From: Myxococcus sp. CA023
Lineage (GTDB): Bacteria > Myxococcota > Myxococcia > Myxococcales > Myxococcaceae
NCBI RefSeq assembly: GCF_010998615.1
Contig: NZ_JAAEAH010000062.1
Location: 1 to 57,898, forward strand
DNA length: 57,898 nucleotides
Reading direction: 5' to 3'
Shown: positions 1 to 8,208 of the stretch, one piece after another
Numbering within the stretch: position 1 is the first letter of the stretch
Layout of the letters: each line of letters starts with the position of its first letter
Made by a program: the position numbers and the translations under genes
Notes under the pieces: generated by a model
Databases searched by the model: none
The model's input: the letters and a program-made list of their open reading frames with translations, nothing else
Told to the model about the DNA's origin: nothing

Positions 1-260
1 GCCGCGCCCCCCGTATCCGCCGTTGCGGGAATCCCCGCCCCCGACGTCTTCGGTGCTACCGCCGACACCACCGTCTTCGCGCTGGAGACGGCCGCGCTGA
101 CGATGGGCCCCCCCGGAATCATGCCGCCCACCAGGCCCGCTCCCGAGCGCACCACCTCGTTCGCCGCACGCGCCAGCACCGTGCCGAAGTCGTTCTGCGG
201 CGTCTGACGCGGAACCGTATGGGTGATGGTCAGTGTGGGAATCCGACTGTCATTGGACAC
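1..260 (-). CDS. Partial hypothetical protein (5' end only)
   Basis: The reading frame opens at GTG 260 and runs off the left edge without a stop (86 codons visible). The start is supported by a strong GCAGGAGG site 6 nt upstream on the minus strand. The N-terminus is polar and lacks a signal peptide (begins SNDSRIPTLTITHTV). It is followed by a small-residue, weakly hydrophobic stretch rich in Gly, Ala, Ser and Val (AGLVGGMIPGGPIVSAAV). I do not recognise the family. The Ala/Ser/Gly composition would fit a secreted or surface-associated protein without a classical leader, but that is only a guess. Coding is judged from the ribosome site, the unbroken frame and GC-ending codons. Confidence 0.6.
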   Translation of the reverse strand, partial: MSNDSRIPTLTITHTVPRQTPQNDFGTVLARAANEVVRSGAGLVGGMIPGGPIVSAAVSSAKTVVSAVAPKTSGAGIPATADTGGA

Positions 261-484
261 GGGCAGCCTCCTGCGGAGAGTTGCCCGGCCCTGTTTCAGC
301 CGCCGTGCCAGGGATAACCCCCGGCAATCCCAGGCGTTGAGGCACCACGGAGGGTCCGGAAGCGCTCCGCGGACCGGGAGGAGCGTCCGGAAGGCTGGAC
401 GGCGGCCCTGGCTGGAAACTTGCGTCCGCTCCGGAGTGCCTCAGAGTTGTTGCACCCTGTCGTGTGGAGAAGAGGAGAAACCCG

Positions 485-811
485 GTGCGGACGACCGATG
501 GCGGCCCCCAGATTGCCGAGCGCTTTCACCCGCGCGTCGACGCCAACCTCCCCGTGAAGGTGCTCCTCAAGGGACGCTCGGTGATGGTTCGCGCCCGGGA
601 CGTGTCCATGGCGGGCCTGTTCCTGATGGCCCACCCGGCCGACACCGCACGGGAGCTCACCATCGCGGTGCCGCTGCCCGGCGACCGGGAAATCGTCACC
701 ACCTGCCAGATTCGCCGCCGCGAAGTGGACGGTGTGGCGCTGGAGTTCGGCGAGCTGGACTGGGACGACCTCATCGCCCTGGCGCGCTACCTCCACCCGC
801 GCCTGCCCTGA
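485..811 (+). CDS. PilZ domain protein
   Basis: A 108-residue protein made almost entirely of one PilZ domain, the class that often binds cyclic di-GMP. An N-terminal R-x-x-x-R type motif (RFHPRVDANLPV) is followed by the DVSMAGLFL segment (D-x-S-x-x-G), and the C-terminal half ends in short strands (TTCQIRRREVDGVALEF). I chose GTG 485 because AGGAG ends 7 nt upstream; an in-frame GTG at 464 would add seven residues but lacks a good site. Myxobacteria carry many such one-domain PilZ proteins, and one more lies at the other end of this window. The target process (motility, polysaccharide or other) cannot be told from context. It is convergent with the receiver gene downstream. Confidence 0.8.
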   Translation: MRTTDGGPQIAERFHPRVDANLPVKVLLKGRSVMVRARDVSMAGLFLMAHPADTARELTIAVPLPGDREIVTTCQIRRREVDGVALEFGELDWDDLIALARYLHPRLP

Positions 812-823
812 AGCCCGCCTGAC

Positions 824-1231
824 TCAAGGCAGCTCTGGCTTCGGCCCCGCTTCGCGCAACCGCTCCACCAGCGCCATCAGCTCGGCGCCCCGGAAGGGCT
901 TGTGGATGTAGCCGTCCGCCCCCGCCTGGGTGGCGCTCTCCACGTCGGAGCGCTTCGCCTTCGCGGTGAGCATGTAGAGCGGCACCCCCGCGGTGACCGG
1001 GTCCCCCTTGAGGATGCGGCACACAGAGATACCGTCCAGTTGCGGCAACACCACATCCATCAGGATGAGGTGGAACGTCTGGCTCTTGGCCAGCTTCAGG
1101 CCCTCCAGCCCCGTGGCGGCGCACACCACCTCCACGGTGCCGTCACTCAGCATGGAGCGCACCAGCTCCCGGATGACCGGCTCATCCTCGACGAGAAGGA
1201 TGTGGAAGGGTGCCTGGGAATTGCCAGCCAT
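824..1231 (-). CDS. Single-domain response regulator (receiver)
   Basis: A 135-residue stand-alone receiver domain with no output domain. It shows the acidic pair in LLVEDEP near the N-terminus, the phospho-acceptor Asp in LILMDVVLP, the conserved Thr in MLTAKAK and the Lys in GYIHKPFRG. The start is ATG 1231, preceded by a GGAGA site; an upstream in-frame extension has non-coding composition and was rejected. No kinase gene is adjacent, so it is an orphan signalling protein. Such CheY/DivK-like receivers pass phosphate or bind partners rather than DNA. The gene is convergent with the PilZ gene and divergent from the zinc-ribbon gene at 1473. Confidence 0.88.
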   Translation of the reverse strand: MAGNSQAPFHILLVEDEPVIRELVRSMLSDGTVEVVCAATGLEGLKLAKSQTFHLILMDVVLPQLDGISVCRILKGDPVTAGVPLYMLTAKAKRSDVESATQAGADGYIHKPFRGAELMALVERLREAGPKPELP

Positions 1232-1472
1232 GGTTCTCCGGACGCAACACGATGCCAATGCCACCCGCCGCGCGCGGTATAGCCCTCCGGGGCGTAGCCG
1301 CACCAGGGAGGATGCAACGGATTGTGCAATGGCACCCGTCTCCCCCATACGTAAGTCGGACACACACTGGATGCCTTGCTTTTCGATTAGGAGGGCTGAC
1401 AGGCGAGCGTAGCCAGGGTGGGCACGGCCCCGTCCAACACGGCCAGAAACCGGGCGCTATGATGGCCCTGGA

Positions 1473-2060
1473 ATGGCCGCGAAACCAGAATGTCCCGAGT
1501 GCCGGGCGACAGTGGGTGGAAACGACTTCCAGTGCACGCAGTGCGGGTTGCTGCTGGACCCGCAGCAGGCCAGCGGGGAGTACGTCATCACCGAGCCCAC
1601 CATCGTCCGGGCGCTGCTGTCCCCGCCTCAGCGCACGCGCACCATGGAGCTGCCAAGGCCCCCGCCCCAGCGCCCCACGCCGCATGACCTGGCCACCGCG
1701 CGCTTCACGGTGCCCATGGACGCGCACACCGTGCCGCACCTGCGCGCTGGGTTGGACATCGCGCTCCAGCCGCTCCACCCCTTCGAGGCGCACATTGCTT
1801 CGTTCATCGACGGGGACCATGCCGTGCCGGACCTGGCCCAGGCGGCACGGCTGCCCGAAATCGAGGTGAAGGTCGTCCTCAAGGCCCTGCTGGAGCGCGG
1901 CGTCGTGGAGCTGCTGGAGCGCGCGGTGGCGCTGGAGCCGAACCATCCCGTCTTCCAGCAGAACCTGCTCAAGGTGACAGGCCTCGCGGCGGCCTCCCCC
2001 GGCCCTCGCAAGGAAGAGAAGCGCGGCCTCTTCGCGCGCCTCACGGGCCGCCGGAGCTGA
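1473..2060 (+). CDS. Zinc-ribbon protein of unknown function
   Basis: A 195-residue protein. Residues 6-25 form a likely zinc ribbon with two CxxC pairs (CPEC and CTQC). A proline-rich linker follows around residues 50-70. The C-terminal half (about 110-175) is helical, and IEVKVVLKALLERGVVELLERA looks like a winged-helix-type segment of the DUF4388/PatA-like kind seen in myxobacterial signalling proteins. The tail is basic (RKEEKRGLFARLTGRRS). There is no signal peptide, so it is presumably cytoplasmic. Its convergent neighbour starts at 2447 on the other strand. Function is unknown; a zinc-binding adaptor or regulator is a reasonable guess. Confidence 0.75.
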   Translation: MAAKPECPECRATVGGNDFQCTQCGLLLDPQQASGEYVITEPTIVRALLSPPQRTRTMELPRPPPQRPTPHDLATARFTVPMDAHTVPHLRAGLDIALQPLHPFEAHIASFIDGDHAVPDLAQAARLPEIEVKVVLKALLERGVVELLERAVALEPNHPVFQQNLLKVTGLAAASPGPRKEEKRGLFARLTGRRS

Positions 2061-2078
2061 CCGGCGCCGTGCCGGGGC

Positions 2079-2447
2079 TCATGTCCAGCCGCCCTCCAGC
2101 AGTTGCTCCGCCTCTTCGAGGGAGAAGGCCAGGTAGGCCTCGTGCCCCACGTTCCGGCTGCTGCGCTGGAACCGCACCGCCGCCATCGCGGAGCGCCCCA
2201 CCACGCGCACCACCCGGCGAAAGCCGCGGACCCGGGCCGCTTCGACGACGCGCTCAATCTGCCCCGAGCCCGACTCCGGGAGTTCCGTCACGGCCGTCAG
2301 GTCAGACAGGATGTCGAAGCCCGGCCGGAGCCGCTCGAGCGCGCGCAGCGACGCATCGCCAATCTGGAGCGCTTCCTCCTCCGTGACGACACCCCAGAGA
2401 CGGATGACCAACCGGTTCTTGCCAACGAGTGCCTCGACCGAGAACAC
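2079..2447 (-). CDS. Small STAS/SpoIIAA-like protein
   Basis: A 122-residue protein. The likely start is GTG 2447, because AGGAGG (2459-2464 on the complement) lies about 11 nt upstream; a TTG at 2468 would place the ribosome site inside the gene. Alternating strands and helices (VEALVGKNRLVIRLWGVVT, then FDILSDLTAV, then RVVRVVGRSAMAAVRF) resemble the SpoIIAA/STAS-like fold seen in small unlinked bacterial proteins. No signal peptide or membrane segment is visible. It follows batE on the same strand after an 84-nt gap, so it may be read through from that operon, but a functional tie is not shown. The assignment is tentative. Confidence 0.65.
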   Translation of the reverse strand: MFSVEALVGKNRLVIRLWGVVTEEEALQIGDASLRALERLRPGFDILSDLTAVTELPESGSGQIERVVEAARVRGFRRVVRVVGRSAMAAVRFQRSSRNVGHEAYLAFSLEEAEQLLEGGWT

Positions 2448-2552
2448 AGGGCCACGACCTCCTGGCAATACCCGCTGTCCCTCCAGAAGCAGTCTACTCT
2501 CCGAATGGCGGACATTTCCAGGTTTTCTCGTCCCGACACTCCGCGTACGGCC

Positions 2553-3263
2553 TCAGATTTCGGCCACGCCTTCCCGCTCGGCCCAGCCCTCCAGGCCGTT
2601 GGGCAGACGGATACGGACGAAGCGGCCCGTCTCTTCGAGCAGGCGCACCTTGAGGCCGGCGTGCACCTCGAAGATGGAACGGGCGCCGGGCTGAGGCAGT
2701 TCGCGCGCAACCAGCGTGGGTGCCACCACCACGGCCTCGTGCACCGTGGCCCCCACGTAGGCGTGCGTGGCCACCAGCAGCCCTGACGGCACCGCCACCG
2801 CGAAGAGCAGGACCGTCAGCACGCCCACCGCCGTCCGCCGGCCCTGCCCCAGCAAGCGCCAGAGCAGCACGAGAACGAAGGCCGCCACCCAGGTGCCCAG
2901 GAAGGTCCACGCCACCACCGGGCCATCCGTGGCCGCGGCGACGCGAGGCAGGAAGGCGTCCTCGGCGGTGGCGCCCACCACCTTGTCCACCTGTCGCGCC
3001 CGGGCCACCGCGAGGTTGGCTTCCAAATCTGGGGCCTGGCCCCCTTCCTTCCGGGCCTGCTCGAGCGCCAGCACCGCGCGGCCCAGGTCGCCCTGCGCCA
3101 GGTGCGTGGTGCCCAGGTTGTAGAGCACGTCGGGGCCGCCCTGGCCGTTCGCCAGCAGCTTCTCGTAGCCCTCCTTGGCCGCCGCGTAGTCCTCATGCGC
3201 GTAGGCTTCGTTGGCCTTGAGGAAGATGTCCTGCGCCTCTTCCGGCGTGTAGTAGCCGCTCAC
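2553..3263 (-). CDS. batE: BatE-like TPR/SH3 membrane protein
   Basis: A 236-residue last member of the Bat cluster. Residues 5-95 hold two to three TPR-like helical hairpins (AYAHEDYAAAKEGYEKLL, VLYNLGTTHLAQGDLGRAVLALEQA). Two transmembrane helices follow at about 117-137 and 143-165. The C-terminal ~65 residues form a bacterial SH3-like domain (GLKVRLLEETGRFVRIRLPNG). This TPR-TM-SH3 order is that of BatE proteins. The start is GTG 3263, which overlaps the stop of batD by 4 nt (GTGA), indicating translational coupling. It probably scaffolds the VWA proteins at the inner membrane. Confidence 0.85.
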   Translation of the reverse strand: MSGYYTPEEAQDIFLKANEAYAHEDYAAAKEGYEKLLANGQGGPDVLYNLGTTHLAQGDLGRAVLALEQARKEGGQAPDLEANLAVARARQVDKVVGATAEDAFLPRVAAATDGPVVAWTFLGTWVAAFVLVLLWRLLGQGRRTAVGVLTVLLFAVAVPSGLLVATHAYVGATVHEAVVVAPTLVARELPQPGARSIFEVHAGLKVRLLEETGRFVRIRLPNGLEGWAEREGVAEI

Positions 3264-5149
3264 GCCCAGCCCTCCATGGCCGCCGCGGCGGCATCCATCA
3301 CCTTCTGTCGCTCGGCCGGGTCACCCCCGCCGCCATAGCGTCCGAAGTCGCACGCCTCCAGCACGAAGAGCACCTTGGCGCGCCGCTCCGCATCCGCGCC
3401 CGCCGCTGTCAGCTTCTCCGCGAGCACCTCACGGGTGAGGCCCACCACCGGCATGCCCAGCCGCGCCTCCAGGAAGCCATGCAGCGCCTTCTCCACCTCG
3501 CCGTAGAACGCCCCCACGTCCCCGCTGGACTGGAGCTTCTCCGCATCCGCCAGACGCTTGCGCGCGGCCTTCGCCTGCTGACGCCCACGCCCCGCCTCGG
3601 TGCGCAGCGCCAGCCGCCCGCGCACGCCGCCAATCAGCGCCACGCCCAACAGCAGCCCCAGCGGGGCCAGCACCGTCGGGACAAAGAAGCCTCGCTTCCA
3701 CACGGGCACGCCCGGCGCCTCGAATTGGGCCTGGTAGCGCACCGGCCGCAGACCTCCCGCCGTCAGCACGTTCTTCTGCTCGTTGGCCTGGTCCGACGAA
3801 GACTGCGGCGACGCCGAGGCGATGGACGATGCTCCGCCCGCGCCCGCCTCCACCGTAATCGTCACCGGGTCGGTGCGCGCCACCTCGTACTTACGAGCGC
3901 GCGGGTCGAAGTAGGTGAACTCCAGCGCGGGCAACGTGAAGCTGCCCGTGCGCTGCGGCATCACCAGGTACTCCATCACCCGCCGGCCCTGCACACGGTG
4001 GCGCTGCGGCGACACCTTGTCCGTCGTGGTGGGGTCATAAATCTTGAGCGCGGCGGGGCCCTTCAGCGCGGGGGGCGTGACGTTCTTCACGTTGCCCACC
4101 CCTTCCAGGCCGACCTTCACCGTGATGGGCTGGCCCAGCTCCACGCGCGTCTGGGATACGTCCATGGACAGCCGCCAGTTGCCCACGTGCGCGTTGGGCA
4201 TGTCCTCCGGCCCACCGGGCGGCAGCGGCTTCACCTTCACCTTGAGCGCGTTGGACACCCGGTGCACGCGGTGGCCAGCGAAGAGGAAGCCGGTGGTGAT
4301 GTCCGCCTCCGCGGGGGTGATGGACAGCGTGCCGGACTTCACCGGGAAGATGGCGCGGCGGCGCAGCAGGTAGGCGCGGTACGGAATGCCGTCCACCACG
4401 CGCTGCTCGCCCGACAGCTGCGTGGGGCTCTCCACCTCTTCCGTCCAGAAGCCCTCCAGCTTGGGCATGGTGACGGCGTCCACGCTGGACAGGTCCACGC
4501 GCGAATAGATGTAGAGCGACAGCGTCACCTGCTCGCCCACGTATACGTTGTCCCGGTCCAGGCTGGCGCGCAGGAAGAGGTCGGAGTCCCCACGGGGAAT
4601 CGTGGGCCGGTCCGGCTCCATCATGTCGCCGAAGGCCTCTTCCATCTGCTGCATCTGCGACTGGATGCTGGAGAAGGGGTCCGGCTGCCGGCCACTCCCG
4701 CGCCCCGCCGGCCCGGACGACGGCGCACCGCCCACCCGGCCGGCATTCACCGTCAACTCCACGGGCTGCGTGCGGTACGTCTTGCCGCGCACCGTGATTT
4801 GCGACGGTGGAATCTTGAGCCGCCCCGCGCGCGTGGCCTGCATCACCAACACGTGCCGCGTGACGTCCTGGATGACGGCGGGGCCACCGCCCGACAGGGA
4901 GATGGAGCGCTGGCTGCTGCGCGAGCTGGAGAGGATGGAGAAGTCCCCCGACTCCGGCAGCTTCACCTGCGCATTGGCGGGCGCGTCCACCACCACCACC
5001 GTGAGGCGGAAGGTGTCCTCGGTGCCCACCTCCTCACGGTCCGCCGTCTGGTAGAAATCGAGGTCGTCCGAGGCCGCCCACGCTGGCGCGGTGGCCAGCA
5101 GGGCGAACACGGCGAACACCACGCCGAGGGCGCTACCAGTCCTTCTCAT
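3260..5149 (-). CDS. batD: BatD protein
   Basis: A 629-residue BatD homologue. An N-terminal signal peptide (ALGVVFAVFALLATAPAWAA) precedes a long extracytoplasmic part of repeated beta-sandwich domains (for example DTFRLTVVVVDAPANAQV and PITVKVGLEGVGNVKN). A single membrane helix sits near the C-terminus (FFVPTVLAPLGLLLGVALIGG), followed by a roughly 100-residue helical cytoplasmic tail. The start is ATG 5149, chosen because the signal peptide begins there; the frame is open further upstream but that part is Ser/Arg-rich and lies inside batC. The gene overlaps batC by 17 nt. BatD proteins are thought to assist assembly or stress resistance at the envelope with BatA and BatB. Confidence 0.88.
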   Translation of the reverse strand: MRRTGSALGVVFAVFALLATAPAWAASDDLDFYQTADREEVGTEDTFRLTVVVVDAPANAQVKLPESGDFSILSSSRSSQRSISLSGGGPAVIQDVTRHVLVMQATRAGRLKIPPSQITVRGKTYRTQPVELTVNAGRVGGAPSSGPAGRGSGRQPDPFSSIQSQMQQMEEAFGDMMEPDRPTIPRGDSDLFLRASLDRDNVYVGEQVTLSLYIYSRVDLSSVDAVTMPKLEGFWTEEVESPTQLSGEQRVVDGIPYRAYLLRRRAIFPVKSGTLSITPAEADITTGFLFAGHRVHRVSNALKVKVKPLPPGGPEDMPNAHVGNWRLSMDVSQTRVELGQPITVKVGLEGVGNVKNVTPPALKGPAALKIYDPTTTDKVSPQRHRVQGRRVMEYLVMPQRTGSFTLPALEFTYFDPRARKYEVARTDPVTITVEAGAGGASSIASASPQSSSDQANEQKNVLTAGGLRPVRYQAQFEAPGVPVWKRGFFVPTVLAPLGLLLGVALIGGVRGRLALRTEAGRGRQQAKAARKRLADAEKLQSSGDVGAFYGEVEKALHGFLEARLGMPVVGLTREVLAEKLTAAGADAERRAKVLFVLEACDFGRYGGGGDPAERQKVMDAAAAAMEGWA

Positions 5150-6143
5150 TCGGCTTCCTCTGCTTCTTCTTCTGCTGGAACCGCCAGAGCTGGAGGTTCT
5201 TCTCATTCTGCTTCATCGCATCCAGCAGGCGCTCCGCTTCCTGCCGATCCAGGTCCGACTGGCTGGAACCACCGTCCGCCTCGGATTCCTCCGAGTCTTC
5301 TTCTCCCGCGCTGCCGCCGTCGCTGCCACCGTCCTGGGGCTCGCCCTCTCCGTCGTCCTGTCCACCATCCACGCCGCCGTCCGCGCCCCCGTCGCCCTTG
5401 TCCGGTGGGCCCTGGTCGCCGCCGTCCGCGCCTCCGTCGGAGCCGCCGTCGCTGCCACCATCACCGTCGCCACCGTCGGCACCACCGTCCATGCCGCCAT
5501 CGCTGGCGCCACCATCCGCGCCGCCGTCGGCACCGCCGTCCGAGCCACCATCGGTGCCACCGTCCTGGGGCGTGCCGCCGTCGCCCTTCGTGCCGCCGTC
5601 CTCGCCGGCATCCGGGCGCCCACCGTCACTGCCGCCGTCGTTGCCACCGTCCGTGCCGCCATCCTGGCCCTTGTCCTGCGGCGGCGGCAGGTTGCGCAAC
5701 ACCACCTCGTAGTTGTGGCGGGCCTGCACGTCCTGCGGGTCCAGCGTGAGCGCGCGCCGGTAGGCCTTCAGTGCTTCCTGCCGGTCTCCGGTGGTCGCAT
5801 GCAGGTTGCCCAGGTTGTACCAGGCCTTCTGCCGGAGGTCGGCGCGGTTGGACTCCGTCACCGACTGGAACAGCGCCTTCGCATCGGCGATACGCCCCAG
5901 CTTGGCCATCGCGTCCGCGCGATTGAAGTCCACCGTGACGTCGTTGGGGCGCTCCTTCTTCGCGGCCTCGAACGCCTCCAGCGATTCCTCGAAACGACCC
6001 GCCGTGTACGCCTCGCGGCCCTGCTCCACCAGCGGGTGGTCCCGCTCCAGCGGCCCCGCGGCCCACACGGGCGACGGCAGCGCCAGCGACGTCACCAGGC
6101 CCCACGTCAGCCACCGCGCCGCGCGCGTCCTCGCGGCGCTCAT
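5133..6143 (-). CDS. batC: BatC-like TPR protein with a long DGG repeat
   Basis: A 336-residue exported protein. A signal peptide ends near residue 29 (SLALPSPVWAAG). Residues 33-150 hold three TPR units (EAYTAGRFEESLEAFEAAKKERP, AWYNLGNLHATTGDRQEALKAYRRAL). Residues 161-292 are an extreme low-complexity stretch in which the triplet Asp-Gly-Gly occurs 24 times, mostly spaced by one variable residue. The tail is charged and Lys-rich (QQKKKQRKPNEKDW). The start ATG 6143 overlaps the batB stop in ATGA. The TPR part matches BatC of the aerotolerance cluster. The acidic repeat is not part of the usual family and could bind divalent cations or serve as a flexible spacer. Confidence 0.85.
   Translation of the reverse strand: MSAARTRAARWLTWGLVTSLALPSPVWAAGPLERDHPLVEQGREAYTAGRFEESLEAFEAAKKERPNDVTVDFNRADAMAKLGRIADAKALFQSVTESNRADLRQKAWYNLGNLHATTGDRQEALKAYRRALTLDPQDVQARHNYEVVLRNLPPPQDKGQDGGTDGGNDGGSDGGRPDAGEDGGTKGDGGTPQDGGTDGGSDGGADGGADGGASDGGMDGGADGGDGDGGSDGGSDGGADGGDQGPPDKGDGGADGGVDGGQDDGEGEPQDGGSDGGSAGEEDSEESEADGGSSQSDLDRQEAERLLDAMKQNEKNLQLWRFQQKKKQRKPNEKDW
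5268..5663 (-). repeat. Degenerate GAC-GGC-GGx repeat encoding (DGGx)n
   Basis: A GC-rich tandem-like array inside batC. On the plus strand it reads as repeated gccgccgtc/gccaccgtc units. It encodes 24 Asp-Gly-Gly triplets, mostly with a single Ser, Thr, Ala, Gln or Met between them. The units vary in their third positions, so this is not a simple recent microsatellite. That suggests selection on the protein sequence. Its length would be expected to vary among related strains. Confidence 0.9.
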
Positions 6144-7201
6144 GGTGACGGCCTCCGGCGCGATGACGGCAGCAACAACATGCCCAGCGCCAGCAAGGCC
6201 AGCCCCGGAATGGCGAACGACTGGAAGCGCTCGTCGTAGCGGACCGTCACCCGGCTCTCCAGCTCACTCTTCTGCATCTGGTCGATGCGCTCCACCACCT
6301 GCGACATGGCCACGCCACGGGGCTGGAAATAGAAGGTGCCCCCGGTGGCCTCGGCGATGGCCGTCAGCCCCGCCCGGTCCAACCGCGTAATCACCGTCTC
6401 CCCCGCGGCGTCCTTCTTGTAGTCCACGAACGCGCCGCGCCGGTCGAAGACGGGGATGGGCTCACCGGACTCCGAGCCCACGCCCACCGCCAGCACCTGC
6501 ACGCCCGCATCCTTCAGCGCCTCGGTGGCCTCCGCCACGTCGCCTACCAGGTCCTCGCCGTCCGTCAGCAGGACGACCACGCGCTCCTTCGAGCCGCGGT
6601 CCGCGTTCTCCAGCACCTGCCGCGACAGCCGCAGCGCCGCGCCCACGTTGGTGCCGCCCTGGGGCATCACCTCCGGGTCCACCGCGCGCAAGAACAACTT
6701 CACCGCCGAGTAGTCCGACGTGAGCGGGGACTGGATGAACGCATCGCCCGCGAACACCACCAGGCCCACGCGGTCGCCCTTCAGCTCGTCCAGCAGCGTG
6801 GTCAGCTCCAGCTTCGCGCGCTCCAGGCGGCTGGGCTGGATATCCCGCGCCAGCATGGACTTGGAGGCATCCAGCGCCACCACCACGTCGATGCCGCGCC
6901 GCTTCGTCAGCTCGCTCTTGGTGCCACACTGCGGCTGCGCCAGCGCGAAGCCGAAGAGCGCCAACCCCAGGCCGTACAACCCGCCCTGCGTGGCCGGACG
7001 CCACACCGACACGCCCGGCGTGAAGCGCTCCGCGTGGCGTTCATGCAGCAGCGCCCGCACGCGCGAGCGGCGCCGCAGCGCCCCCACCAGCGCGAGCAAG
7101 CCCAGCGTCATGCCCGCGAGCACGAACAGCAGGAAGAGGGGCTGCGCGAGCCCCGCTTGGTAACCGAGCACGGTGAAGCGCCAGGGTTCCACGGGCGTCA
7201 C
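6140..7201 (-). CDS. batB: BatB-like VWA membrane protein
   Basis: A 353-residue von Willebrand factor A protein. One or two N-terminal membrane helices (LFLLFVLAGMTLGLLALVG and a second near residue 70) precede a VWA domain with a complete-looking MIDAS: DASKSM, the Thr in GGTNVGAAL and the Asp of LLTDGEDLVGD. A C-terminal helix (FAIPGLALLALGMLLLPSS) anchors the other end. The true start is GTG 7201, which overlaps the batA stop in GTGA; translation further upstream lies within batA and is not coding in this frame. VWA proteins of this cluster probably bind a metal-dependent ligand on the outer face of the inner membrane. Confidence 0.9.
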   Translation of the reverse strand: MTPVEPWRFTVLGYQAGLAQPLFLLFVLAGMTLGLLALVGALRRRSRVRALLHERHAERFTPGVSVWRPATQGGLYGLGLALFGFALAQPQCGTKSELTKRRGIDVVVALDASKSMLARDIQPSRLERAKLELTTLLDELKGDRVGLVVFAGDAFIQSPLTSDYSAVKLFLRAVDPEVMPQGGTNVGAALRLSRQVLENADRGSKERVVVLLTDGEDLVGDVAEATEALKDAGVQVLAVGVGSESGEPIPVFDRRGAFVDYKKDAAGETVITRLDRAGLTAIAEATGGTFYFQPRGVAMSQVVERIDQMQKSELESRVTVRYDERFQSFAIPGLALLALGMLLLPSSRRRPSP

Positions 7202-8208
7202 GGGAAGACCCTCAGGAAGGAGGCGCGCAGGAGCAGCTCCAGCGCGGCGAGGCCGAAGGCGGCCAGGAGGAAGGGATGGAACTCCTCGCGGTAGGTGGCG
7301 CTGGCGCCGCCCTCCATCAGCTTCGAGCGCTCCAACGAATCGAGCACCTTCTGGAGTCCCTCTCGCAACTGCTCGGGGTCCGTGGCGCGGTAGTACTCGC
7401 CGCCGGTGCGGTCCGCGATGTCCTGCATCAGCTCCGGGTTGATGGGAATCTCCGTGTCGCGCCACACGGTGTTGCCGAACAGGTCCGTGCCCTGCGGGAA
7501 GGGCACCTTGCCGCCCTTGCCCACCAGAATCGTGTAGATGGGCACCTTCAGCGCCTGGGCCATGTTCGCCGAGTCCATGGGCGAAATCTTCCCGGAGTTG
7601 TTGTCGCCGTCGGTGATGAGCACCACCACCCGGCTCTTCGCCTCCGAGTCCCGCAGGCGGTTGAGGGACGTGGCCAGCGCGTCGCCAATGGCCGTGCCGT
7701 CCTCCAGCACGCGCGTGCGCAGCTGCTTCACCACTTCCTTCAGCACGCCGTAGTCCAGCGTCAGCGGCGCCTGCGTGTACGCCGCGCCCGCGAACACCAC
7801 CAAGCCGATGCGGTCGTTCACCCGGTTGGCGATGAACTCGCTCAGCACTTCCTTGGCGACGTGCATGCGGTTCTGCGGACGGAAGTCACCGGCCTCCATC
7901 GACGTGGACAGGTCCAACGCCACCACGATGTCGATGCCCTCCACCGACAAGTCTCGCACGCGCGAGTCACGCACCTGCGGCCGAGCGATGGCCAGCACCG
8001 CCGCCGTCACCGCCGCCACGCGAAGCAGCGGCAGCAGCGGTAGCAGGTACGCGCGGAAGCCGCGGCCACCCCGGGCGAAGACATGCGCCGCGGAGAAGCG
8101 CAGCGTGGCGCGGGCACGCCGCTCCCGCCACGCCTGCCAGAGCAGCAGCGGCACGAGCAGCAGCCCCCAGAGCGCCTCGGGGTTATTGAACGCGGGGAGC
8201 GGCGGCAT
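7198..8208 (-). CDS. batA: BatA-like VWA membrane protein
   Basis: A 336-residue VWA protein and the sister of the next gene. An N-terminal helix (ALWGLLLVPLLLWQAWRERR) and a second near residues 52-72 are followed by a VWA domain with DLSTSM, DGTAIGDAL and LITDGDNNSG as MIDAS elements. A final membrane helix lies in FHPFLLAAFGLAALELLL. The start is ATG 8208, where the typical BatA opening (FNNPEALWGLLLVPLLL) begins. It overlaps the preceding gene by 26 nt. In the Bat system two VWA proteins are placed in the inner membrane and are thought to be remodelled by the MoxR ATPase encoded at the head of the operon. Confidence 0.9.
   Translation of the reverse strand: MPPLPAFNNPEALWGLLLVPLLLWQAWRERRARATLRFSAAHVFARGGRGFRAYLLPLLPLLRVAAVTAAVLAIARPQVRDSRVRDLSVEGIDIVVALDLSTSMEAGDFRPQNRMHVAKEVLSEFIANRVNDRIGLVVFAGAAYTQAPLTLDYGVLKEVVKQLRTRVLEDGTAIGDALATSLNRLRDSEAKSRVVVLITDGDNNSGKISPMDSANMAQALKVPIYTILVGKGGKVPFPQGTDLFGNTVWRDTEIPINPELMQDIADRTGGEYYRATDPEQLREGLQKVLDSLERSKLMEGGASATYREEFHPFLLAAFGLAALELLLRASFLRVFP

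Noticed and set aside
296..822. Long open frames in other frames over the first PilZ region
   Set aside because: They overlap the PilZ gene, have no ribosome site and show Arg/Pro/Gly-rich shadow composition.
3479..5749. 756-residue plus-strand frame antisense to batD/batC
   Set aside because: It is the reverse reading of the GC-rich Bat genes: His/Arg-rich, low-complexity and without a start signal.
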